DNA of 64,000 bases from Telmatactis stephensoni (Eukaryota > Cnidaria > Anthozoa > Actiniaria > Isophelliidae): NCBI GenBank assembly GCA_029948255.1, contig JALIZF010001823.1, forward strand, positions 583,001 through 647,000. Reading direction: 5' to 3'. Made by a program: the position numbers and the translations under genes. The notes below the pieces were generated by a model. The model made no database searches, was not told the origin of the DNA, and was given only the letters and a program-made list of their open reading frames with translations. Below are positions 33,700 through 45,715 of the stretch, one piece after another (the first letter of the stretch is position 1; each line of letters begins with the position of its first letter).

Positions 33700-34527
33700 T
33701 GTAATATTCTTCCCTGTGTATTGTTATTCATGAGTATGATAATGAGGTATGGGGAATCGCTCTGGCCTGGAACCAACCAAAGCCAGGCGAAGTGCAAACA
33801 AAGATTATTTGGCAACTTTGAACCCGACTTACTCGCTAAAGTGGGTGGGTGGGTGGGTCGCTAACCGTTCTTCGTCGCAACTCGAATGAACTGCATTAAT
33901 TACAGGAATTGTTCTCCTTTATATGCAATCCCCAGGGACCATATTACCAATTCAAATGGACTTTGAATAGCTCTAATATGTTATACGCCGTTTTCAAAGA
34001 ACTACGATACAAGTATCGCCTTTTATTGGCTATAAAACACGAAACCAAATCACTTATTGTCCTTCAAAACTCCTAATTATGTTATACGCCGTTTCCAAAT
34101 ACTTGAAAATATTGTTCTGTTTGTTTGTTCTTTTACAAATGAAAACCAAAATCACACATCTAGTGGTATCTATTATCATTCTGATAAGAATGACAGCTTT
34201 CAATCAACAATTTATATTAACAAAATATTTTTTATGTAGGGATTCGAAGTTTTCATATCTTACAATCAAAGTCAATAAACTGGAATTTATTGAACTTCTT
34301 TGCCTTCACAGTTGAAATTCAAAAGCCATTCAAGTGCCATAGATCACATCATTTTTCAGTCAGTTTTTTTTTTTTTTTACTTCACTGATAATACATGTTC
34401 ATCTTCTCAGCTCTTAATCCAATGAAACAATACATTTTGTATATATTCTTTTGTTTGATCGACTATTGAATGGTTGCAATCACTTAAAGTTTGATTCAGT
34501 TAAAAAAAATAAGAATATCAAACAAAC

Positions 34528-34737
34528 AATTTCTCGTTCTACCAATGCTCACTGAGTAAGAAAATCAAAAAATAATTTCTCGTTCTACCAATGTTCACTG
34601 AGTAAGAAAAAAATAATAATTTCTCGTTCTACCAATGTTCACTGTGTAAGAACATCAAACAATTTCTCGTTCTACAAATGCTCACTGAGTAAGAAAATCA
34701 AAAATTCATTTCTCGTTCTACCAAAGTGCACTGCGCA
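34528..34737. repeat. About 46-bp tandem repeat, five copies
   Basis: Units of 'atttctcgttctaccaatg' plus 'ctcactgagtaagaaaatcaa', mildly diverged, followed directly by the next satellite. Confidence 0.85.
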
Positions 34738-35085
34738 AGAGCAAGCCGCGTAGCCACTCTAGCCTCATCCCATACCTTAGGATCTATGAATATTAATGAG
34801 CTCACTGCGTAGCCGCGTAGCCACTTCACCACATAGCTTAGGATCTATGAATATTAATGAGCTCACTGCGTAGCCGCGTAGCCGCGTAGCCATTCTCACC
34901 ACATAGCTTAGGATCTATGAATATTAATGAGCTCACCGCGTAGCCGCGTAGCCACTCTCACCACATAGCTTAGGATCTATGAATATTAATGAGCTCACCG
35001 CGTAGCCGCGTAGCCACTCGCACCCAATAGCTTAGGATGTATGCACTGCGTAGCCGCGTAGCCGCGTAGCCGCGTAGCCACTTCA
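34738..35085. repeat. About 75-90-bp 'gcgtagcc' satellite
   Basis: Four or more units with 'cttaggatctatgaatatta' plus 'atgagctcac' separated by runs of the 9-mer GCGTAGCCG. Related single units lie at 32213-32480. Confidence 0.85.
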
Positions 35086-35134
35086 CATAAAAGCTTTAAC
35101 GTGTGACGTCAGTTGTGAGGTTTTTACACCGAGG

Positions 35135-35689
35135 ATCAGCCTCTCTCTGTGCTCTGTAGCAAAATGTCACTATAAAGATAAAAGAAATTACTTTACAAAA
35201 CACTAAGCCAATAAACTAACTCAATACGCCTTTTTGTTGCTGTTTTCGGCTAGCGGACTCGAGGCCTTCACGGCGGCGACCGACGACTGCTTTCAACTGA
35301 ATGTTTTCGTTTGTTTAACTTATCTACTTTGACTCTTGTCAATAATAGAGTACGAACACTAAAAGCTTGGATTACTTTGATGTTGCACTTGAAGAGATTT
35401 TTGTCGCTTGATAGCGATGTACAAAGTCTGGCAATCGACTGCAGTGCGATAATTCTATTGCGTAATTATGTCATGTCTAAACTTGCTTCGGTACTTCGAT
35501 GGTTTTACTCCTGAAATAGCTTGTACTAATACTAGGAATTTAATGATCTAAAAGGCTTCTTCTTTAAACAACGTCTGTGTATATATATTTTTCGTGTGTA
35601 TTGAAAATGTCTGCTGGGGGTGTTTGTAGTTTTGTCTATAGTCTGATTTCTACATAAATCGTGAAAAGCAAATATCGTTGATCTGTGAA
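35135..35689. other. Gene-free stretch
   Basis: No supported exon. A 67-codon plus-strand frame at 35311 has no recognisable features. Confidence 0.4.
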
Positions 35690-36051
35690 TAGTTCGGGAC
35701 TCCTTCGGGAGTCCCGGAATAAAAAACATATTTCCTTTAATCTCGTACCCAGAGCCCACATTACTTTCGGCCTGCGGTCAATTGCATCGAGCATGCGCAG
35801 TGCCATAGTGTTAACACATTTGCGAGTGAGTGAGTGACATAGGTTACTACTTTGTGTATGGCTCCATTCTAGTCAGACATTAGAGAGATTGAATAGTGCC
35901 ATTTCATGTTGTCATACACACGAAGTAGTATGCTGTCATTTGCATATTTGGACCCCTCACTATAACTCGTGGATTTGCAATTCGTGGAACTCGTGGATTC
36001 GCGCGCGAGATGCGCAGTAGCAAGGGTCCCGAACTACCTTAAGTCGAATAA
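35690..36051. mobile_element. Probable reversed copy of the GGTAGTTCCGGA/TTAA family
   Basis: The right end reads 'atgcgcagtagcaagggtcc' then 'cgaactaccttaa', the complement of the 22361 start. The left end 'atagttcgggactcc' is a diverged partner. Confidence 0.55.
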
Positions 36052-37098
36052 TGGACATTTATTCAAATTATCGCTTCAAATTATTTTTTCTAGACAAAGA
36101 CTTTTAAAATTAACTCTGGCGTTGTTGTAACACTAAATAAATCAATGAAGAAACACACAAAGGATAAAGTTAAATATTTTTAATTTGTAGATAAACATGA
36201 ACAGAGGAATATTATATTGAAGGATACATAACAAATTTGAACGTTCTTTTCTTGTGTGTTCTGTTTATGTGTTTTGTAATAATAACTGCTCAGCTAAAGC
36301 ATCTTGATCTAAGGTTAATAAATCCCCTTCCAAGACTTGTGATTCATAGCACCTCACAGACCTCACAGATGATTATTTAGAACGATAGGCTTTGATGTAG
36401 CATGATCCTCGATGAAAGGTTCACTCTAGTCATCAGTTCGCTCATAAGCTTAAATTGATCTCTCGTAAAGTTCGTGGACAAACCCGTTCCGAAAACGCTC
36501 GACATCTTTTAGTGTGGGTATATCGCGAACAGTGTGTGCGTTTGTGTGTAGCGTACTAGAAATCATATTTACCCTTGAATCGCGGGACATCTTGCAGACC
36601 GCCATGATGTCCATGTGCTTTTGAAGCTTATTTACGTATACACTTCATGGTTTTAAATGGCGTATAGTCGCTTTGTACTTCTCAAGTGAAGAAACATGAG
36701 GGAAAGCGATCATGAAGTATATAGCTCTCGACTCATGCGCCTTTGTATCTTCACGCATGCGCTTTAGCTACAAGACTGCGTTTTGCGTCGGAACGAGGAA
36801 AAAAAAAGAAAAAAAATAACGAAGCCGAAATTTAAACCCAGGCCCCCTACGGGATCGCGAAATTAAAGACTCGCGAAATGTGCCGAGAAAATTTTCGCGA
36901 AATTTAAGTCCCGCGAAAATAAAGGAGAATAAGGTACTCCAATTAGAATTGGATATTTGGTCAAAGTATTGGAGATGAAGCTCAAAATAACAGCCCATTC
37001 TGAAGCTCTTATAAGTGTCTAGGTATATCTCGAGTTAAAAGCTTCATTTTACGATGTATTATTCCTAAAAGAGCCTGTCTCTGAAAGCTACTTTCTTT
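36052..37098. other. Gene-free stretch with repeat remnants
   Basis: 36380-36540 is an inverted relative of 23545-23640. 36830-36935 carries 'cgcgaaatttaagtcccgcg'-type words. No exon was recognised. Confidence 0.4.
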
Positions 37099-37253
37099 GT
37101 AGAGTGATTTTCATCGGACTGTGAAACAATTACTAGTAGTCAGTGTTTAATAGTGTCTAATAGTTGTATTGCAACAAAAGAAAACAATGGGTGCAGAGTC
37201 TATTAGTGTCTATTAGCTTAGTAACTATTTCACAGTCCGGTGAAAATCACTCT
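37099..37253. mobile_element. 155-bp MITE
   Basis: AGAGTGATTTTCATCGGACT is mirrored by AGTCCGGTGAAAATCACTCT. 5' TA and 3' TA flank the element. 'tgtctaatag' and 'gtctattagtgtctattag' are repeated inside. Confidence 0.85.
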
Positions 37254-37499
37254 AGTCGGCCATCTTGCATTCCTAAAGTTCCTCACTGGCGTTCACTACG
37301 AAGAGTAGGTGATGAATGAAGGGCATTGTTTCTTACGCTCTTAACCAATCAGGAGTGCATCACGTGACCGATTACGCAAGAATGCCGCATTCTCGTGGAC
37401 GAGAGGAAAAAAAATAGACCTCTAAGAGGCCATGTGGTTGCTGGCGTTAAACCCGAAGACTGCCGAAGACGAAATTCGGATAATATCGGCTGTATATCG

Positions 37500-37615
37500 G
37501 AAACGACCGAATAGAATATTTCAATTGTTACGGAAATGAGCCGAAAATGGTTACGGACGTACACACTCGATAGCATAGTATCTACGACCTCCTAAAGGAA
37601 GCTTGTAGATACAAA
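37500..37615. repeat. Relative of the terminal hairpin element at 1694-2239
   Basis: 'ttacggacgtacacactcga' followed by 'tagcatagtatctacgacc' and the hairpin at 37577-37611 match 2185-2239. The rest of the element was not aligned. Confidence 0.55.
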
Positions 37616-38469
37616 AACGCCGTCGTAGAAGTCTTTACAGCAAACAATTGAGATACATAGTGAAATAAAAAATTGAATAAACTGGTATATTCGCAGGTAT
37701 AAATATTTTTGCATGTCGGAGATATATAATATTCATGCATGATAATAGGAGGACAAAGGCAAATACTAATAGCTGCAGACAGAGAAATTGACTAATTCGA
37801 TATTATTATTTCCGTTTCTGTGAGTTGCCGCATAGCCTATAAAAGTTGATCGCAAATGTCTAGCACTTTTTACTGGGCTACCTGTGGTCGCCCAGTCTTA
37901 AATTACCTTTGTTTCTTTTTTTTTTCCTGATTCGCGTGCAGACAAAATGCCAAAATTGCGCAATACACCTCCCCATAATGCTTTGCGCGCGCGAGGTTCA
38001 AGGAGTGACTAGATAGAAAATGGCCGCCATTACAGATGACATTTCGAAGTTTTTAGCCTTTTTCTTCGGTATTATTGTTGTTCTTTCCATATGTTAGATA
38101 GAATTAGCGTTTACAAATCTAGAGGAGATTTGTTGTTGAATATTTTGCTGATTCATATAAGATTTTAAAGCTTCATCGATCGTACTTGAAATACGGAAGG
38201 TGAGTGACAAACTTCAAATCGGTCTTCTCAAAACCTAACCAAAGCATTCTAGAATCTATCGGGAACCACACACAATTCCATTAGACGTAGTACTTTTATT
38301 GTCAATAATAAATTTAAGAAAAATACAAGGAAATAAAGCTTTTGTTTTTGTTTTGTTTTGAACAGTGATATATTTTCATGTGCGTGATCGAGAAAGAATA
38401 CCAGTCAAGAGAATTTATACACGCATCATAGATAAATCCAGGAAAACTACAAGTCATCTGTTAAAATTT
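37616..38469. other. Gene-free stretch
   Basis: No exon was recognised. A RUNX/ETS-like variant 'ctacctgtggtc' occurs near 37873. Confidence 0.4.
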
Positions 38470-38600
38470 TTTGTTGATTTAAAAGAAGATTATTAGTGTT
38501 ACCGAGTGACCTGCCTCGACTAATTTAACTGTTTGCAGGTCACTCTTATTTTGTAAATTTGTTTAAACAAAATAAAAGATGAATGAATGAATGAATGAAA
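38470..38600 (+). repeat. Probable non-LTR retrotransposon 3' tail
   Basis: 'tttgtttaaacaaaataaa' is followed by four GAAT units (tgaatgaatgaatgaatg) and an A-run. A tetranucleotide tail of this form is typical of CR1/L2-like LINE 3' ends. The body is not recognisable. Confidence 0.45.
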
Positions 38601-38621
38601 AAAAATTGAATTATCACAGAG

Positions 38622-38720
38622 GAGTGAATCATTCCAATTTTATTCTGTCAAGTGATATAGAAACAAACCCTGGTCCTATTGATCCCTTTAAGACTGTCCA
38701 AGCACCTTGTAGTTAAGTTT
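38622..38720 (+). pseudogene. LINE fragment carrying a 2A-like DIETNPGP motif
   Basis: The plus-strand frame reads NHSNFILSSDIETNPGP then IDPFKTVQAPC and a stop. DIETNPGP (38654-38677) fits the 2A consensus D-[VI]-E-x-N-P-G-P, which occurs near the start of ORFs in several invertebrate non-LTR retrotransposons. The following frame is closed, so it is a decayed fragment. Confidence 0.65.
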
Positions 38721-39279
38721 GGGTTGAAAGTAGGTACCAAGTGTGCTATGCCCCTTACATCACTAATATTTGCCCACAGAAATAATGATATTTCATCATC
38801 AATGAAATAAGTTCAAATAATGAACATTGGTAATGAACTGTATGGTAGTTTATCTAAACTCAATCTAGACTGTCCCGACAAACATTTTTAATGTTATAAA
38901 CAGATAGAAGAACCTGAAAACATTTCCATATTCAATACTATCTTTAGATAAACTAGACGCCTAATAGGCGTTCACTCGGGCTACGTCTGTGTAATACTTG
39001 GGGAGAAATGGAGAACAGAAGTTGATGCAAACCAGTTTGACTTGTCAGTGTCTTTTGATTGCAAAAATGACAGGTACTCCCAGAGTAGAACACAAATTAT
39101 ATTGGCCAGGGAGAATGTTTTTGGAAGGTAATTGTACCACCTGATTGGTGGTTATTCATATACTGCTGGTCTTTTTATCACGCCAGACATATACAGTATA
39201 TGGTCTGCTTTATTTTGTAAATGCCTACCAAATGATCCAATATGATCTATAGATAATACATTATAGCTCAGACAATTTA

Positions 39280-39545
39280 AATTTCTATTCTGTACTTTTT
39301 TTACTTTGATTTATGGACACAAAACTTACAAACTGCAGCAGACTGTTTCAAAAAGCACTTAAATGTTACCTTACTTAATCTGAAGCTATAATTAGGTGAT
39401 AGATTTTATTAATTTTATTTCTTTTTGTATAGTGTTTCTTTCTCTCTATTCAGTTATTCATTTTCTCTACCGCAGTTCCCTATTGAAAATCACTATTGTG
39501 ATATAGGCATACTGATTAAAGAAATGATTTATTATTATTATTTAA
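39280..39545 (+). repeat. Decayed LINE 3' end
   Basis: A short frame DCFKKHLNVTLLNLKL then a stop resembles the 'FKK-LK' C-terminus of CR1/L2-like polymerases. It is followed about 150 bp later by 'gattaaagaaatgatttatt' and an (ATT)n tail. Confidence 0.45.
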
Positions 39546-40187
39546 TGTCCAAGTTAAAATGAGTTTGATATTGCTGTTATCACATTGGTAGATTCTAGAA
39601 GTACCACAGTTACCTTTCTATGAAATCATTTCAGTACAGTATATTTCAGTTTCTTAACACAACTTTTCAATACATGGATTACCATGTTTTTAATATGGAG
39701 CAGATCAATAATTATAGCAGTAGTCAGTTGCTGATGCTTTATTTGGAGAAGTGTAATGTCATACAATATATGCTCATTACTGATACCATATATAGCTCCT
39801 CCATGCACATCAATCTGATACTACTACATACAGTAACATCTTCAATTCAATCCACTTTATCTTGTTTCTGTGAACATGGTTGCACAAAGCTTGTACAAAA
39901 TATATCATTTTGTACATTCTAAAATATATCATTTTGTACATTCTAAAATTATTCTTCAATTGTTGCTAATATAAGCATGTATAAGGTCTCATAAACATTA
40001 CTATCATTTCTTTATTCCATGATTATCCATCACTATATTTTTATCTGCTAACATTGAACATGAGCATTGTACAAAATACAGATTGGACTAAATATTAAGT
40101 TAATAATAAAAAAAACATTTGTTTTCCATTGTTTATTTGGTGTAATTTTGCACCAATTACTAATTCCTGTTTCCTGGCTTAATTTAA
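39546..40187. other. Gene-free stretch
   Basis: AT-rich. A 21-bp unit (aaaatatatcattttgtacattct) is tandemly duplicated at about 39898-39947. No exon. Confidence 0.45.
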
Positions 40188-40368
40188 CAAATTGAAGATA
40201 GTTTTCCATTGTCAGTACTCTTATTAATCATGGATGACGTCAAAAAATGTTCAAAACTAAAGTGGAACCACGAGCGCAGCGAGTGGTTTCACTGCTAAGT
40301 TTTGGACATTTTTTGACGTCATCCATGATTAATAAGAGTACTGACAATGGAAAACTATCTTCAATTTG
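40188..40368. mobile_element. 181-bp palindromic MITE
   Basis: CAAATTGAAGATAGTTTTCC then 'attgtcagtactcttattaa' is mirrored exactly at 40303-40368. Part of the arm ('cattgtcagtactcttatta') recurs at 40470-40489. Confidence 0.85.
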
Positions 40369-41813
40369 TTTTTTACAACATTATCTTAGATCTTTTCCGT
40401 CCAAATCTGTTTGAAAAACTGTCCCAAACTTTTTTCTGTAAGGACGAGCGTGACATGTTGGCGTCAGCCATTGTCAGTACTCTTATTAACAATGGCTCTC
40501 AGCCAATCAGATTGCAAGATTTTAGTCAAATGTTGTAAAATATTGAATACACCCTAGTCACCTTACTTACGCAAAGGCAAGAATCTCCTAGTCTTTCTAA
40601 TTAAAAACAAACATTGTAGATATTGTTAGTTAATTAGTTCGTTTTTAACACGGCTCTCAGGAAGAGCATGACTGAAGCTTATATAAGCAAACATAATGTG
40701 CAAGCAGTGGTGAAATATTATTAATTTAAACAAACTACTCCTCAAGTGAAGTTCGCTGCCACAAATCGATCTGTCTCGTGTTCTTGTACGATCAATACAT
40801 TATAAGTTGATTACAACAGCTGGTAAGAAGGTCACCACTAAATTCGAGAATTCGATATTAACGATTAAAAGCAAAGTATCTTGAGATTAAAAGCCAATAT
40901 AAGTTCGATAAATTCTGATTGATAGCGTCCGCCATTTTGTTCTCAATCTCTCCCGACCACAGGAAGCCTCGTGGTCAACAGTGTACCCCAAAGGCTTCTC
41001 GGTAATTTGCCGATTTGCGACGTTGATAGATAGATAGATATATAGATAGATTGATAGACCGAAAAGGTAAACCTAGACTCGAGCTACCAGAGGTAGCCCG
41101 AGTAAATACACTACAGTCCAAGCTACAGTGTTATATTCATGACTGTTGTACACTAGAAACTTTTGATTACTGTACATCATTGGTAAATCCAATGCAGTCG
41201 TTATATATCTCATTCATAATAACAATTGGTTGTAGTACTTTGCCCATGTACAGTACCTCAGATGGTAAAAACTATTTGATTCACATGCTAGAAATGCAAT
41301 TGCTATGCCTCACCCTCAAGAAACCTGTGCCCTTTATTAGAATGCTGCTGTGCTATATCTAGTATCTTTGTATTCTCTTTGTATTCTCTTTGTTTTTCTC
41401 TGATAAAATCTACCTGTTATTGGAATTCAGAGACTTTAAGCTCATTTGTAGAACATGGAACAAAATTCCACAGTTCACTTAATACTTCTGCTGAATAGCC
41501 TATAATTAGATGCACACATAGGCTCAGAACCTAATGCACACACTGATCTGTACCACCCAATGCCAATATCCACAGGTAGCCCAGTTACCCTGCCAACAGG
41601 GTCTAGTTATGTTTTATTCATCAATACACATACACGCGTGGTCACTAATAATAGCATTACCACAATTACAATATTCAATATTCGTGTCTGGAAAACCAGC
41701 CACAGCTTTTGTGCAGGATTTTACACAAGGGGCATTCGAAATTGTTTGCTTATCAAATGTCACATTCTTGAAATTTCTGCTGTTAACAAGTTGAACCGTT
41801 ATAAGTCTTCCGA
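40369..41813. other. Gene-free stretch
   Basis: It contains a (GATA)n microsatellite at about 41022-41057. No exon was recognised. 'ttaataatggctctcagcca'-type sequence near 40490 is repeat-derived. Confidence 0.4.
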
Positions 41814-41988
41814 AATAAGCCAGTTCGGAGTTTAAGAATCGTTTCTTATGCGCATGCGATTTTATCCCGAATTTCTCACCTTCTTTTGTTTGATTAAAAA
41901 CAAAAGAAGTTTTAAACAAAAGGTGAGAAGTTCGGGATAAAATCGCATGCGCACTGAAAACGATTCTTAAACTCCGAACTGGCTTATT
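41814..41988. mobile_element. 175-bp palindromic MITE
   Basis: AATAAGCCAGTTCGGAGTTT then 'aagaatcgttt' is mirrored at the right end. Each arm includes an NRF1-like GCGCATGCG or CGCATGCGC word. Confidence 0.85.
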
Positions 41989-44054
41989 GATTTTGAGTCC
42001 CATTGCCGGAATTGTTTATTCCCCGAAGGGAGTTATTTGTCTCCCGCAGGAGGTTTTGTGTTCCATGGCTCAGATTTTTTACTCCCCGAGGACGGAGTTT
42101 GTTCTCTTCTTCAAGGAGGCTTTTAAAGGTGACCCCACTCAGATTGTCGTTGATGCTAAACATAGACAAACAATTCTTATGAGACATTTTACGGGCAGAG
42201 AATCTCTCAAAAACAAATAATAAACATTACAACTAGCACATCAAAAGCGCTCTACAAATTTGCTGAAGACTGTGCCTGATTAAACACAAACTAACAGAAT
42301 TAAGGTGACTCCCTATAGTAATTTTTGGACCAAACCGTTCACTTTTATTTGCCTTGTTTATAGCTTTAATCCGCAGCTATTGATTTGATATTGATACCAG
42401 CTATAGAGGTAAGATGAAAGTTTTCAATTATGGCAGTTTTAATATGATCAGCGTTACCATGGCAACGATAAACAATTATCGTTGAAATTGGTTCTTGCAA
42501 AATATCTCAAAAACTTGACCTGCTCGGGACAAGCGGTAAACGACATCATTAACTTCAAGCTAAGGCAAAGCAAATTAGACTATTTTAAAGAAATTCAATC
42601 TGTTTGATTTCGAGTAATTTGCAGAAATTAATATTCTGAAGCATTCATTTTTATATGCTAAAAGTCACGACCGCCCAAGCGTTACTCAGAAGACGTGAAA
42701 CACCAACAAAACACTGTAAAGAAGCCTTTGCTTGTACACTTCAAAGTGGCTAAATAGTTATTCTTAACTCTCTTCCAAAGCGAAGATATCACTTTTTCTT
42801 TACAGGCAACTTTTGATAAACATTGCCGTAACGTCTATTTCGAAATTATTTCCAAAATATCTCTCAAACGACTTAATATTTTTGCTTGATATGCTAGGAG
42901 TGTATTTATTATCATCTGCGAAGCAACATTTGAAAATCCCATTAAGATTGAAACAGTAAAACATTTTTAAATTCATCGTTAAAGATGACCTACAACTCCA
43001 GAATGCAAACGGCCGCGACAGCACTGACACCACGCGCGAAGCTTGGAGACCTCATTAGCATAACAAGGCAGGCTATTCACAATTCCCGCCAAAACCATAC
43101 CAATTTGAAAGTTGTAATAAAGCATAATAGTCTAAAGTTACCATAGTAAGCCTAATGTAATGGTGAACCGACGTTTATCAAAGTAGCTGATAATTATTAT
43201 TCCACTTGACATTTTCGTTCATTTGCGCGTGCATTCTCTCACGTGGCGAGTTGGATGTAGCGGTAGTTTTTATCATGCTGCCAGTAATCAGAAAAGTTCT
43301 ACAGTCAATTTGTAACTCCATTGCCTGCTTATGACTCATGGGGACTCATGTCACCCTTTCGCATAGCTACAAAAAGCTTTTCTGGAGTTCCCTTTTACTT
43401 GTCTCACCCAAGTGAAATTGTTTTCCATTTGTAATTGAATAGGCACTTATTTTTGCCCATTGTCAAAAGTAATTCTTTGTTTTACAGCAATTCAAAACAA
43501 CATGCTTCAATGAACTTCACACTCGATTGCTCTGACTAGTACTTATTCTCCCCTTGTCAACCTATTCATGAAAACGAGGTATGGTCCGCCATATTGGTGT
43601 CGCGTGACACAAAGGAGCGGCTGCATAGGAGGCTACTGAAATTTTTTGTCCAAAAACACTATTTTACATTGATTCAGACCAATTCAAGGACTAAATTAGC
43701 ATTTTCAAGGACTTTTGCTCAAAATTCAAGGACTTTTCAAGGAAAATTCGAATTCAAGGACTTTTCAAGACAAACCCCCAAATTCAAGGACTTTTCAAGA
43801 CTGTACGAACCCTGAATATTCTATGCATACAAATCTCAGCTCACTAGATTGTTTTTGTCTGAGGTGGGAAAACTGCATGATGCAAAGCACTCAAAGCAAG
43901 GCAGAAAACAAACCAACCACCATTTAAGCCGGGTTTCTAATTAAGTGATTTACTGCACCAAACTTCATTTTATACAATCTTCTTCATTAAAGACATGTTA
44001 TCATGACCTGGCTAATAAGTAAGATCCCCCTTGCTGAATACTGGTTGTGTAGTT
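41989..44054. other. Gene-free stretch with repeat remnants
   Basis: The series 'aattcaaggacttttcaag' is repeated at 43683-43803 and ends 'ctgtacgaaccctg', related to 255-335. The 'ctccccgaggacggag' region at 42080-42100 has small inverted words. No exon was recognised. Confidence 0.4.
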
Positions 44055-44063
44055 GTCTTGTGT

Positions 44064-44755
44064 GACAGGGCGGAAAAACGTTTTACAGCCTCCATTTATA
44101 AGGACACCATAGGTTTTTAAGGCTCAATATTTTGCATACAAGCCGTTTTAGACACGTTTCTGAGATATAATGCCCTGTACTTTGGGAGAGGTGACATTTT
44201 GATCAGCAGAAAAATCATTGTTTTCATAAATATCCCCGCGAGACATAGCGGAATAACAGCTAAGCTGCCGTTTTCATAGTTTTTGTCATAAACTGATGAT
44301 GGAGTATGAAAAACAGTAACTGCTACACTTTTACTGGATTTACTAAAAGCTTTTTACAAAACCTTGTGACGTCACAGTAAAGCTTCGCGGGGATATTTAT
44401 GAAAACAATGATTTTTCTGCTGATCAAAAATATCACCTCTTCCAAAGTACAAGGTGTTATTATCTCAAAATCATATTCACTAATTTTGGTCAAATTTGAT
44501 ATTTTGTTCTTTGTCCCCGAAAGAGGGTTTATCAAAATATTGAGCCTTAAAAACCTATGGTGTCCTTATAAATGGAGGCTGTAAAACGTTTTTCCGCCCT
44601 GTCTCCCCGCGAAGCTTTACTGTAACGTCACAAGGTTTTGTAAAAAGCTTTTAGTAAATCCAGTAAAAGTGTAGCAGTTACTGTTTTTCATACTCCATCA
44701 TCAGTTTATGACAAAAACTATGAAAACGGCAGCTTAGCTGTTATTCCGCTATGTC
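44064..44755. mobile_element. 692-bp nested inverted element with 9-bp target duplication
   Basis: The flanking direct repeat GTCTTGTGT (44055-44063 and 44756-44764) is perfect. Ends are GACAGGGCGGAAAAACG and, reversed, GACATAGCGGAATAACAGC. Two inverted pairs interlock: 44064-44130 with 44540-44604, and 44232-44391 with 44605-44755. The second pair is a roughly 155-bp module containing 'ctacacttttactggattta'. There is no ORF. Confidence 0.85.
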
Positions 44756-44764
44756 GTCTTGTGT

Positions 44765-45589
44765 AAATAATGTTTATAGTAATACAGTTGGAATTTGATA
44801 AGCAGAATAAGCACAACAAATATTTATCAAAAAAGGTACTTATAATAGCACGTGGCTATAGCTTAGAATACCAAAATGAAATAAAAGACATAAATATTAT
44901 ATTTTGCAGAATTCTGCAGAGTACAAGTACAACTTAAAACTTGATGTGGGCTTCCTGTGGTTAATACCAAAATATTTCAAAACATGAACGCTCTTGACTG
45001 CTCTTTGAAGTACCAAATGAAAATATCTTGACCTCATTCGTTTCAAAGAGCAAACTCAAACGTGAGAATAAAAGTCAGCAGCCATTTAAAAGGTTTCATT
45101 AACATTATGAAAATGACAGTCTGAAATTTGAAAAGTCATCTCTATCCCCTATGATAGAGCAGATAAATATTTATTAAAAGGCAGCTTAGAAACGCTTTGA
45201 GTTCGGTACTGAAGCGAAATATTTGGCTGCTATGCCAGCAAGCTAACATTTGAACTCGTGGAAGTATTGGCCTCGATTCCTCAATTTCAAATGAAGAGGC
45301 TTAAATTTTACCTTGATTGAGACTCACGTGAAGCTGCTACGCAATTACTGTATTTATAGTGGAGTTTAGGTTATTAAATGCCCGTGACTCATGAAAAAAT
45401 CCTGCACTGCTTTGCTGTAAACTTGCTGGAATGTGCACTGCCTCATTTTCATGCCTGCCTCGTTTTCATGGCACATTCTCGACTACGATGATAGATAGAT
45501 AGAACAATACCCAAATCTAGACTCGTGCCGGCCTAAAGGCTTGGGCACGAGTAATGAAGTTATCAAGCAGTCAAAATGGAGTAACTTAG
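44765..45589. other. Gene-free stretch
   Basis: RUNX/ETS-like word TTCCTGTGGT at 44952-44961 and a (GATA)-type run near 45488-45502. No exon. Confidence 0.4.
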
Positions 45590-45715
45590 GGTATATTTAT
45601 AAACGTAGACTAGCAATAGAATTAAGATAATTCATATTACTGTGATATTTTTCTTAAGCGCCTAGACCAATTCTGTATAGGCGCTATACTCGTTATAATT
45701 ATAATCAAATTCTAG
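45590..45715 (+). repeat. Probable LINE 3' tail
   Basis: 'ttaagcgcctagaccaattc' plus 'tgtataggcgctatactcg' followed by an AT-rich trinucleotide-like tail. Paired GCGCC/GGCGC words before an AT tail are typical of CR1/L2-like 3' ends in this window (compare 47600 and 53930). Confidence 0.5.

Larger units (their letters stand above)
31545..35134. repeat. Composite repeat block with inverted outer ends
   Basis: CCTCCGTGTAAGAACCTCAC plus 'aactgacgtcacac' (31545-31578) is mirrored at 35101-35134 ('gtgtgacgtcagttgtgagg' then 'tttttacaccgagg'). A third copy of 'ggaggtttttacacggaggt' lies at 32825-32844. Inside are a palindrome (31599-32213), 'gcgtagccgcgtagcc' units, a 169-bp satellite and a 46-bp satellite. 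It may be one large element or a stack of elements. Confidence 0.6.

Noticed and set aside
33034..33864. Series of 62-aa open frames every 169 bp
   Set aside because: They are the same tandem repeat read once per unit. The period is not a multiple of three and each frame stops in the next unit.
34738..35085. Possible CRISPR-like regular repeats
   Set aside because: It is a simple satellite in a eukaryotic genome, with variable units and no spacer diversity.
41051..41362. 103-aa plus-strand frame starting in the GATA repeat
   Set aside because: No domain, no splice context and an arbitrary start next to a microsatellite.
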